A stretch of 64,000 bases of DNA, from assembly GCA_900074885.1 (NCBI GenBank), contig FJUW01000012.1:1843841-1907840 (forward strand). Reading direction: 5' to 3'. Numbering within the stretch: the stretch's first letter is position 1; each line of letters begins with the position of its first letter. Below, in pieces: positions 50,033 to 60,550 of the stretch. The stretch comes from Rhynchosporium graminicola (Eukaryota; Ascomycota; Leotiomycetes; Helotiales; Ploettnerulaceae). Position numbers and translations under genes: made by a program. The notes beneath the pieces were generated by a model. The model had not been told where the DNA came from. It did no database searches and saw only the letters and a list, made by a program, of their open reading frames with translations.

Positions 50033-51009
50033 ATGAGCTCTATCGAATGTTTTGACTTAGGTGGTCCAAGAAACGGGAATTACACACTCCCCACTCCCAA
50101 ATGCGGACATTAACGGCATTAGGGTATGTCTTGTGGTCTTCCAAATGCTGGCACAATAAATAGCACTGACAAATTAAGGTTCTGCTAGCGTTTTCGATTG
50201 GTCCATGGATATCATGGCTCTTGGCTAGTTTATTCTACGCTTTTGGCCTCGTGCCACACAGACTTCTGAATCAATTTGACCATCGCTTTGTCAAAGTCCA
50301 GCTGAGAAAATCGAGACTGTCCGCCGACTTTCAGACTGCCGTCATCACATTTGGCGATCAACAGATCATAATCGCCTTTGGTATTCTGATTGCTGGGCTT
50401 GTCCGCATGAAACGCAGCACGCCATTCGACTATCAGACAATTGTTTATCTTGGGTGGATGTTATCCAACATGCAACTATTTGCACTCAGTATGACTCGAT
50501 ACCTTTTCAAAGACCGTCCATTGCTCCGCGCACTCAAAATAACTGCCATGCTATTTTTGTCAATCGTACTATACGTGGCTCTTTATCCAACGACAAACTT
50601 TCTGTGGGCAGATAGAGTACTTGTCAAGAGCACTGCTTGCCTAACTTCCGTTACTTGTCCTGCTTTGAGCTGGACCGCGTCCATGCTATGGAAGAAGACC
50701 GGGCCTTCCAATCGTACTGACGGACTCGCGCCTCAAGGTGTTCTGGGATATATAATTATTATAACCTGTTATATTTGGCAGGTTACAAGACTCTTTCAAC
50801 TATCCCATACATTCATCAACCAGATCGCCCGCAAGCCTTTATCTTGGCTTGAGCACGTATTGCCTCGGTATTTCTACCCACGAGTTAACAAATTATACTA
50901 TATCGGCTATCGACTCCTACTCGGGCTCTATTCATTTTTGCTCGTTGTCTTGTATCTCGTTGGTTCGCACGTATTTCACTTGTTCCTGTTACTAATGAGC
51001 ATTACGTGA
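50033..51009 (+). pseudogene. Multi-spanning membrane protein gene with an apparent frame break
   Basis: Fungal integral membrane protein of unknown function, a recurrent Pezizomycotina family. Exon 2 (50179-51009, 276 aa) is intact, with about seven hydrophobic segments and the family stretch GDQQIIIAFGILIAG followed by a VYLGWMLSN helix. Exon 1 ends at 50123 with donor GTATGT, and its last codons read ADINGIR in the frame that joins exon 2, as in family members. The N-terminal reading frame from ATG 50033 (MSSIECFDLGG...YTLPTP) is one base out of phase with it. A single-base indel near 50090-50100, real or a sequencing error, therefore separates them. Confidence 0.65.
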
Positions 51010-52189
51010 GGCAGTTTCCAGTTATTGGAGCTAAGACTTGCTGTTCTGCTACCGTGCGTAAGAGATGAATTGAGCAGATGGGAATTTGATCAAATATTGC
51101 CCATGCTACTCTTCTTATCTCTAATATACGGCATTGCGAGCCATTATTCGAAGGAATGAACCACTCGGGTCAATGGCTAAGAAGATCCGCAGGACAGTGA
51201 TAGTCTAAGCATAACGATATTACAGGACTCTGTTATTCCTAACCTAACAATTTCTAAGCAGTTTGAGCTTTTGAAAGCTGCTACTGGTATGGGGAACCTG
51301 CTATTAGCAGACGAGCTACGTCGAGAGCTGCATGCAACGCTTTACTAGCTTCAATAGCGTCATTTCTGAGTACGGTTGTAATTATCACAGCAGCGGGATA
51401 CTTTCTAACAATTTCTTTGGCGTATCTAAGTCCTTATTTACTGCTACCTCAGTAAAAGTGGTGGCAAAAGTGGTGGCAAATACTGCCTGTTCTTCTTGCA
51501 GGGAGTTTAGGTCTCGTTACTACTTGTATAATCTCGCTTGCCTTTCTATTTTTCAGCGTCCTGTTTTCCGACTGAATGGCAGACTTATATATCACGTCTC
51601 GAAGTACTATAGAGAGTGAGCTTTATTGCAGGTTATTGCTCGTATAGAGTTGTAACTTAGTGAATCTAGAGGCCGGAAATTCTTTGAGTATAGCCAGAAC
51701 TCGAAAAGTTATCTCGTGATACGATTGCCTTCCACTTTTACTAGCTACACTGCTTTCTTTTCCTCCCTACTACGAGATTGGTCATTATCATATTTTAATC
51801 ACCCTGCCACGCACCTCTTGATACAGCTAAAGGCTGAAGTCTTAAGCACCTATGCCGTAGGCTTCAGGACAGCTTTTAACTAGCCTGGTGCTAATGAGAG
51901 CAAACTAGAAGTTTATCAAGTCTTCTGTAATAATTTTTGCAGGAATCTTGGTCCAGGCTGCTGTTTATTGTTAGCTCTTAGAAATATAAGTATGCCGGCC
52001 TGTCAAATTCTTCTCTTCAGAGACTTTCTGAGCGACGAGCCTTAATATTGACTTTCCGGAATTACGCGAGCTTAGTGCCAGGAATTTGGGCATCAGAGGG
52101 AATACAAAAAGATGCAGAAACTGTATAAATTCGTCCATATTGTTTAAATTATCCATAAATTTAGCTGCAAGCCAAGAAAACAGTTCATA
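51010..52189. other. Intergenic stretch, nothing identified
   Basis: 1.2 kb of AT-rich sequence with only short frames. Confidence 0.4.
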
Positions 52190-52874
52190 ATCCCTGTCTA
52201 AACCCCCGTTGCACTTAATCGACGCAATCATTATTTTCATCTCGGTTCACCGATCTTCGTATCCAGTGTCGTCTGCTCCCCCCTATCTCCACTTTGTATC
52301 GGGAACAATGAGATACGCCCTGATGTATTCGCCCTCCAGGGTTTTTGCTCTCAACCTGGGGTGATATTTGCTCCCATGCTTCAGTGGATCTAACACCGTA
52401 GTCTTGAAAATCTTGGCCTTGGCCTCGGGAGTCCATATATCATCACCCCTTGCCAACCAAATGTCGTCGGGATCGAAAGACACGTTTTCCCAATAATGTG
52501 CAGCAAACACCCCCTTGTGACTGGTGATATATAATGTTGTGCAGCCTTTCAACTCTGCTGTACCCGTACTGAACTGCGTTTCTGGCACGTCGTTGCCAGC
52601 CTTGTCTTTCCTAGTCCCCAAATTGGTGAGATCCTGGATGATAAAAGCACTTAAGTCCTTCGGCTTTGAAGCCGATTCTCGGATTCTCGGAGAACGAATG
52701 GTGTCCACTTGGGTATTTCCACGTGAAAAAAGTCTGGCATTGGTCGGCTCCCTTGGGGGTCGGGAAGCTCCATTCGCCTGTCAAGAGTGGATGCATTGCG
52801 CTGGATGAGAAGAAGAGTTTCTGTGCGTACATCTCGGGTTCTGAGGTCAACGTAGGCAGGTCCGCATCCTCCAT
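52190..52874 (-). pseudogene. Relic of a fungal hypothetical (probably secreted) protein family
   Basis: A minus-strand frame (52283-52708) contains GCTTLYITSHKGVFAAHYWEN and AYLIVPDTKWR, a combination I associate with a fungal family of unknown function. A TAG at 52283-52285 and a TGA at 52247-52249 interrupt it, yet the same frame carries on with ADDTGYEDR and TEMKIMIASI. Reading the stops as former Gln and Trp codons restores a smooth protein. An ATG at 52874 opens another frame (MEDADLPTL...) that overlaps the 5' end out of phase, so the N-terminus is also uncertain. The gene is most likely dead. Confidence 0.6.
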
Positions 52875-53342
52875 TATAGTTCCGCTTGAAAGAATTTCTG
52901 GGGCTTGGCTGAAGAAGCTGGGAACTTTGTGGGTCTATATTATTTTGTCAGAAATGACGTACAATACGACGAGGTGTGCTTTGGGGGTAGAGGAGTATTC
53001 ATACTGGGGACTAGGGATATGGAGAAGTTTGTAAAGGCGAGCATATGAGGAACGATAATTCTCTCATGATCGACTGAATATGATGGACTTAGATAAACAC
53101 AGAATGTAGCGTAGGTGTCTGTCGTTGCTTACTGACAGGAGCGTAATCTGGAATATTTAGGCTGAGAGACACGCCGAGCGGAAAGTATTGAACATCGACT
53201 GAGATGTAATTCACACGTGCTGGTGGGGAGAGACCTTGACTTGAACTCCAGGTACTGGTATCATGTCACCGCTTCTATTACGCTAAAAATGCACTCCTAC
53301 AACATCTTCGTGCAGACATTTGGACTAGAAATCTCAAATCGA
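52875..53342. other. Short intergenic stretch, nothing identified
   Basis: 468 bp, no gene or repeat seen. Confidence 0.4.
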
Positions 53343-54385
53343 TCAAGATCGTAGGAGAGTAATGATCGGGAACCACTTATCCGAGAGATCTCTTCCTTTA
53401 TTCCAGTCCAGAACAAATTCTTCGGGGGTGAGGCCCGGGGATCTATCACCGACTGATATTGCTGTACGATCTGCCCCAGCATCCAAGAGCATTTTGACAA
53501 TATCCGCGTTAGCTTGGAAAACCGCAAGGTGCAAGGGTGTCCCCCAAATTTCCGACAGAGCTTGGTTTGGGTCAGCACCTTTATTCAGCAAAAACTTGGT
53601 ATGGTCTCTCTAATCCCGGTGTATTGTCCACGCCATCGAAGAAGCATGGTGCTGAACAAGAAATTAGGTTCCGGCCGCGCCCCGTACTCAAGGAGCACCT
53701 CGGCCACATCTACGTTAGCACTTTCTAACGCACTGAGCTGGTAAAGTTAGTACTAGTTTCTGCATGTCTCGGACTTTGGGAAATCATCTTTGAATGCTTT
53801 CAAAATCACACAGAGTATGATGGCAGGAAGTACACACAAGAGCAGTTTTCCCACGCGGGCCAATAGCGTTTGGATCGGCTCCCCGGGAGAGGAATTCTCG
53901 AGCACACTCGGGGTCATTAATATAGCTTTTCAATATCTGTTAGCCTCAGATATCGAACACTGTCGGATTCTCATCCCTGAAGGCGGAAGTATCTTTACAC
54001 CTACGTACATAAGAAGAGGCTCACCACCAGTTTGAGTTGTGCAATCAGGACGCTCAAAGTCGGCACTTTGCGTCGCGTTCGGATCCAAGCCGTGGTCCAA
54101 TAAAAGACGAATTACTGCAAGGTCTTGCTGCATATCTTCGCCATGCACGGCGTTCCTTACCCACGGCGTAATGGAAGCGCCGCTAGTGAGCAGCGCAGCC
54201 ACTACTTCCACATAGCCCGGCTGTATGCCTTTAGCTACTGACAGGATAAGTCCCTCGTTGCGGAAGTAAGGGATGAGCCGGCCACTGGCAATAGCATCAT
54301 GGATTTGTGATAGGTCTCCGGACTCGCATGCGTCTATGAAAGCCTCGCCATATTCTTTATCGGCAGGCAGACATGTCGGTGCCAT
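53343..54385 (-). pseudogene. Ankyrin-repeat protein with one frame break
   Basis: Three exons: 54005-54385, 53838-53936, 53343-53737, with canonical junctions. Seen: a basic-acidic N-terminus (MAPTCLPADKEYG), then ankyrin-type repeats including YVEVVAALLTSGA, LDHGLDPNA, SRGADPNAIG, VDVAEVLLEYGA, and WGTPLHLAVFQANADIVKMLLDAGAD near the C-terminus. Exon 3 has 395 nt, which is not compatible with one frame. Around 53596 the phase shifts by one base next to a TTTTT run, between RETIP and FLLNKGADPN. That is either a true frameshift or a homopolymer error. Ankyrin proteins are usually adaptor proteins; partner unknown. Confidence 0.7.
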
Positions 54386-57314
54386 GGTGGATGTGTAGGT
54401 AGTGGAGCTGGGATAATGCAGCACAGAGGCGGTGCTTTGTGCAGCGAGACGAGACGAGAAGATATCGTGAACAAAGTTGCAAGAGGCGTTGGGTAGAATG
54501 GGCCGAGCTTCTCCCTGTTCCGAAGACCGTGGACTGGTTGAAGCATGTCAATACAAACGTAGCTAATCCAATTCGTGACCGACCGTCTCCGGATGCCCTA
54601 CTGAATGTACTAAAGCCGAATTACCTATGAATTCGAATCATAACAAGACTTGATTTCAGTACAAAACACTATAAGTTCAATGTAAATAACTAATAACCAG
54701 TGACATGTCCGTCTCGATCAAAACACTCTTCACATACCGTTTGAAATTGAAATAATAGATTGAATTGTTATATGTGTTTATTTTGGTATTTTGGTAGGGT
54801 GGCTCGAGCTTTCCAGAGACGTCCGGTCACGAATTGGACTAGCCTCGAAAGATCGAGCGAATTAATATATTATTCTTGCATTAGCGCGCGGCAGTGAAGC
54901 CGGATTAGGTGCTTACAAGCGACAATGAATGAGTTGGGTGGTGGATATCGTTTTCTGGCCCGCTTTTTTGTGGATATGGCGCGTCTGCCCCAAACATGCA
55001 TGACGACCCAACCAATAGATAAGCACCTGAGGGGAATGCTTATAAGAAACTACGCAAAGGACGATTACAGTGGGTCTCGTAAACCGTTGCGATCGCCAGG
55101 CAATGTTGACCAGCGAACAGTATCGACTTCATGCATTAGCCCATAGTTTGCCTGTACAGAGTTAATGCTGTACGAGACCCACTACAAACCCCCCTTCGTA
55201 CAAGCAGCTCGGTTGTGTTAAGCTTTTAGCTTTCCCCGCCGCATGCGCGCGTTCCAGAGCGCGGACTTCGCCAATTACGCGATAGGGTAAACCTTATATT
55301 GATTACATGCATCCTCGCTATGTTACTGCGTACCAGCATCATTGTAGTTGGCGACTTGGCAGCATACTTGTTCGAACCAGACTTGCAGACCAGGCAGCTA
55401 TTTTGTCCTCCTTCAGTTGCAAAACACTGATGAAGCCGCTCGACACAGTCCTTTCGTGCACACAGTACGATAGTATCGATTGAAGTCAGATCCGGGAAGT
55501 CTCACTTTGGTCGCAGGAACCGAGTTTTCATGGCAAGTGGACTCCGAGAAATTCTCTACATGATTCGGTTGATCTCTCAGCGTGGAGGGTAGTAATACAG
55601 AACACTACTCGGTGTCTTCATAGGTCTGAAGCCGGCCACAGGAGGTGTGCAGGGGATTTTTTGTTGGAAATGACCCTTGATATCAGCCATGCCAGGTTCT
55701 GACTCACGGGAAAGCCGAGTATCATTTAGGAAGCTCTTGCGGGCTTGGGGCTGTACTTCATCCTACCAATCATGGCCTCATGCTCACCTTTTACCTGACC
55801 CAGCCTCAGATGTACTTCTTCCACTTCTAAAATCGCCATTTGTTTTTGCATCCATTGCCCGATTACATGGAGCTTCGGACCCTCGGCGAAGGATGTTCAA
55901 CTTGGCTAGGGTCAGGGTTCGGGTATATCCTGTGAATTTTCATCACATTTTTCGTTGTCACACTTTCATTTCCTGCATTTGCATGAGCTTGCAGCTTCCT
56001 GTTTCAGACAAGAGCTTCCCAAATGCATAACGTACACGTCTCGCTTGTTCTTCATGTTTACTGTTAATGAACGAGCGCCGAGTGACTCGGACTGAATTTT
56101 TTGGAAATAAAGCAAGTGTAAGTGATGAGAGTTGTGCTGTGGAAGAAAACATCTAGACCTGGAGCTAGACCTGGAGTGAATCGTTGATGGCGATACGAAA
56201 AATGAAAGCAGTTGGAGAAGCTTTTTTCCTAAGCGGAGTATCGGGCTCCAAGATGCACCCTCAAGCCGAACTTTCGTCAGCCGTTTGACCAAAGAAGTTT
56301 CTGGGTTCATTGTATCCGACCCTTGATAGCTCTAGTGCACTTGACTTGGACACTTTTGTTGGGTTCTTCGCCGATCGTTCTATTTTTCGAGATTTATTAT
56401 ATTTTCTTAAACCCAGAAACACCTTACTCGGCACCATGTCGCTTCGCTTTTTGCCCTTTCTTTTCGTACTCCACTTTCTCTCTCCGTCCTAACACGTCAA
56501 TTCCGATGACCAGTCAAGTAAGACGCTAATGATTTCCACTAACGACCAGAAGGTTGCGTATATCAAGGCCGGGTCGGATGAAACTTCTTTGCAATAAGTG
56601 TTATGAATCGACTTAAGTAAGACAGAATTCAAGTCTCTTAGTGTCACGTAAATATTTTCGGGACTTTCAGCTCCGAAGTTACCTCACCTCATAGTTCTCG
56701 AGTCATTTTGCATCTGAAGCACAATCTCCAAGCGTCTGCCATACGAATCTCCGCGGATGGTAAGCAGAAGTTATGATGCAGACTATCCATTGCCTAATTG
56801 TCACATTTTCAATAGTCTCCGCCTAGATACATGGGTACACCTAGTACCGCACTGTTGGAAACTAGGCGGGAGATGCTAATAGCAAGTGATGCAACTTTAC
56901 TTTAGTTTTGCTATTCAAGGCTCTCGCTTCTCCTATCACGAATTTCTTTTATCTCGATAGCCGTCTCGTCATGGAGCAAAGTCTGGAGATCAAGTCTCTG
57001 TAGCTTAGCACCTCCTCGGCTGACAAAATGTGTAAAAACCAAAAGTGGATCTTGATATCTAATGTTACCATGACCGTAGGTTAAAGTGTTAAGTGATCGA
57101 GTTTGTCATTAATAATATCGCTATTCGCAACTAAAAACATATCACGGACTGGTGGACTCGAACCAAGGTGCGGATTGAACTACATATTGTGTATTTCTTT
57201 TATTGTAACATCTGAAAAATCATGGCCAACGTTGTTCAGATACCCTGAACCTCTTGTTTCTCCGACACTTGGGCTGAATAGTTGTTGCATCCAAATTGAA
57301 TCAAGCTTAGCGAT
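54386..57314. other. 2.9-kb gene-free stretch with one small inverted-repeat element
   Basis: Only short frames on both strands. The single structured item is the 115-bp inverted-repeat element at 55069-55183. The rest is moderately AT-rich without visible repeats. Confidence 0.45.
55069..55183. mobile_element. 115-bp inverted-repeat element, possible MITE
   Basis: A 13-bp perfect inverted repeat, AGTGGGTCTCGTA at 55069-55081 and TACGAGACCCACT at 55171-55183, bounds 89 bp of non-coding sequence. Flanking bases are consistent with a short target duplication but not decisive. Confidence 0.5.
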
Positions 57315-58537
57315 TTATGACGGTCCAGGCGGTTTAGGCATATCGGGATATTCGAGCGGTGCTTGCCTAGCTTTCCCAATTGTGGCACATTCGCCGTTGG
57401 CCCAGCCATAAGCAGGTAAATCCCAGCCTGAAGACCACAATCAGCACGCGAGTCACATTTCGGTTGCTACGAAGAGGTCTAGAGGTCTAGGGATCATACT
57501 TGCTGCCAATAAGGCCATGCTATCTGCATTGTGTCGCAGATTGTTTGGATTTGGTGCTGACGTTGCGACCTTGCTGCCGCGCTTCTTACCGGAGATTGGA
57601 GTGTATTCATAACTGCGCTTCTATCAGCAAAGCTCCCTTGACATCCAGGTCTGAGAGGCTTACAGTTCGCCGACAGGCTCCCCGTTAACTTTATCCGGAA
57701 GTATCCCAGGAACTGTTGAGAATTGTAAGCGAATGCAAAAGAAAGGGTACCCAGTAAGGTCGTTTGACTGACACTGTGAAGGCACGAGTGAGATGCCTCG
57801 ATCCCAATCAGCGGCGACGTGCATCAGCTCATGAAGTATCTTCGTACTAAGAAACATTCCTAAAGCGTCGATTCCCTTATTCACAACCACTGTCTGCTCT
57901 TTCAGGTTTCCGGCTTGCCGCCATATATCAAGTATGACACCAGTATTGGTCATCAAGGCGCCTTTTGGACTATCGGAACATAGTACCATGACCTGCTGAA
58001 GACCTATTGCGTATGCAAAGGCTGCTATTTGGTTTCCACAAGCATTATCCGTCATTATACCTGGAGTCTGCGGAGCCGTCATAGTGTATTTTTTCTCGAT
58101 ATCGCGGTATTTTCTGTTTACCGTGTCGATTGGCATCAGATGATTATCGGAGCAATGGATGAGTAATCCACCGGGAGCGCTTGCGGCTTTGACAGCGTTT
58201 TGGAACCATTCTAGAATCAAAAGTCAGACTCCGGAACAGAAGGCGGAAGGATAAGTTACCACCTACTTTCCACAAATCTCAAAGTCTCCGAATCATTCTC
58301 ATTGGGGGCACCAAGTAGATCGGACATCGATGTACCAAGGCGTTCTGGGGCTTGTATTGCTCTGAAACTCGCATATATTGCCATATTCAAAGCACTTGTC
58401 ATGGCTGTTGAAACTTGGGGGAAATTCGCACAATCAACTGCTAGATTCCACGCGCTACAGAAGTTGCGACATGATAATAACGACCAGATGACTGCAACAT
58501 GTAACCATGAGGTCGTGAGGAAAGCTTTTGAGAACAT
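57315..58537 (-). CDS. Secreted HEXXH zinc metallopeptidase (M35-like)
   Basis: Putative extracellular zinc peptidase. Four exons: 58267-58537, 57664-58210, 57500-57612, 57315-57427 (1044 nt, 347 aa). Seen: N-terminal hydrophobic signal (about 1-29), a Cys-containing prodomain-like region, and the zinc-binding motif HELMH (about residue 225). A late exon carries HNADSMALLAAS, resembling the NADSYA segment that closes related fungal metallopeptidases, and the last exon encodes LPAYGWANG and a Pro-rich tail. The two small 3' exons were found by following the frame across GTAAGC and GTATGA donors; the stop at 57315 ends a continuous frame. The family is assigned from HEXXH plus the NADS segment, so the exact MEROPS class is tentative. 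Confidence 0.75.
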
Positions 58538-59748
58538 ACTTGGAGGTGTACTGTGTAGAACAGCAAATAATGGGGGAACAAACAACAAGTATGTGGAAGA
58601 ATCTCTTTTGAACTTGCAACTTTATCAATCCCCGATACCCTACTCTGTTTCCCCCGACATCTAAACCTATCCACCGTGAGAATGCAGGGGCAAAGAAACA
58701 AAAAAATTCTCTGCAAGCCCAAGGTGGAGAGATTCAGACTAGTGGAGAAACCAAGTATCATTGCTTCTGAGCATCGCGCAGGCATGAGATAGGTTTTCGG
58801 AGATAGCTATCTGCTTTGGGGCTAGAGCAAGAAGAACTGGATCAGGGCAAATACTTTCATTCTTTATCTTCAGCTAATTTATCTGTGACCAGCGGCAACA
58901 AACGAATCGTTTGTCAGATCCATCGCAGGCATATCAGTCCGAACCCGCGAGTCGCGTGAAACAGAGTCATACATCATTTTTACAGATTAGACGCTCCAAT
59001 TGAGAATAATTCAGATGCGGGCCTCCGGGAGACTGGCATCTCCACAGCAGCGGATATCTTCGCTCGCTCGGAGAGATCCGCATTCTGAAAAAGTTGCTGC
59101 TCGAGGAGGCCTTTCAAGTTCCGAACGGCACTACTCGCGTATCAATGCAGATCTGAAAGCAGGTGATATCTGGCTCGTCCTCGTAAGATGTATGCTTGAA
59201 AGGTTTGCGATTACTTCTTACCAGGGGTATAAGAACATACCGAGTAAAGCTCCCACAGACGCTACAGAATGTTGTTCCTCATCTACAGTACTTCAGCACA
59301 TAGCTTCGCCTCACCTGCCCTTAACGGCAAATCGGCGAACCTTGATATGCCGTTCCGAGCTGTGGATGTGAAGCTGTATGGCCACGCCCTGCATGAACCT
59401 CGGTGCCATCTCAGCCGCAGTCATAACAAAGCTTATAGTACTTGTATTTGATGTTGATGGCTCGCGTTAAGCGCGTCTTGCTTGGCTCCACCTCGCCTAA
59501 TTTACCTGCTTATTCCGTTAACTTGCCACTTGCGTACAGTGGTACATTAGTCAGTCTACAGGGGTGTGCGATGAATAACATGGTAATTTTTTCACGGCGT
59601 TCTTGCACTTTCCCACCTTCCTAGGTTCCATCACAACTTGCTCTTCTTCTCAACCGACCGGCTCCACCACGCTCTCCGCCAATTTGCTCCCATCAAATCT
59701 CTACATCACACTACCCACGCCGCAATTGAGGCGTCGGGATCGAAGTAA
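58538..59748. other. Intergenic stretch, nothing identified
   Basis: 1.2 kb between the metallopeptidase start and the small acidic protein. Short frames only. Confidence 0.4.
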
Positions 59749-60311
59749 ATGTCTCAATCACCCTTGCCATCGAGTCATGCTGTAGCAGCATCGCATCAAA
59801 ATCAAGATCATTCAGTAGATCAGAATACACAGTCTGAATCTCGATCCGATACGACAACGCGGCTACATGATATGGAGCAGGCACTACCGGATAGCAATCC
59901 CGAGATGCAGTCTACCGAATGTATCGCCATCGGAGACTATTGGCCTGGCCACTGCGATATCACTGCTGAGGAAATAGAAGAGTTCCTTCACGGGGCTCAG
60001 GGACCATTACCCACCGAAGATGATTTCGCCGATGAGCCCCCACCGACGCCGTTCAACCCAGAAAACGGCATATATGAATGGGCTAGGGCAGACGCTTGGG
60101 TGGAAGAGAAAGATAGCAAGGGTCTTTGGCAAATTTATTCCATTACGCTTTCCTTGACTAATACTATCTAGGACGAACAGTTTGGCGCAATCGCATCCTT
60201 GGTACGACGGAAAACTCACGACCGGCCGTTCTGGATCCAAAGATCCAGATGACCGATAAGCAGGACAAGGAAGGACTGTCGTGCCCACTAGAGCAGCCGA
60301 AGGAGAAGTAG
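59749..60311 (+). CDS. Small acidic hypothetical protein
   Basis: Two-exon model 59749-60121 and 60172-60311 (513 nt, 170 aa). The first exon is rich in Ser/Gln/Asp/Glu, with GDYWPGHCDITAEEIEEFLHG and GIYEWARADAWVEE segments. The 50-nt intron has an unusual GTCTTT donor but a good branch site (TTGACTAATAC) and a TAG acceptor; removing it extends the open frame by 46 codons, ending LEQPKEK. Without splicing the frame stops at 60171. No domain recognised, no signal peptide. Confidence 0.45.
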
Positions 60312-60550
60312 TGCATGCATGGGAAAGTGGCAGCGTCAAGATCAATTCTTTAGAATGCAAATATACATGTGTCCGTCTGGAGACTCTCCCTCTGCCTTTG
60401 CGTAGAAGATTGTTAATTGTTATTGGCCGTTTTAACACCTGCTCATCTGATCATTTCTTACTTATATCCTTACCTCCCGCTCTGAGTGCTCGTCTTATCA
60501 CCTACCAATAACTCGATAGGACCTGGAGAAATCCTGATCTTCACTTAATC

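Noticed and set aside
57140..57180. tRNA T-loop-like GGTTCGAGTCC on the minus strand
   Set aside because: The putative T stem does not pair and no cloverleaf could be built.
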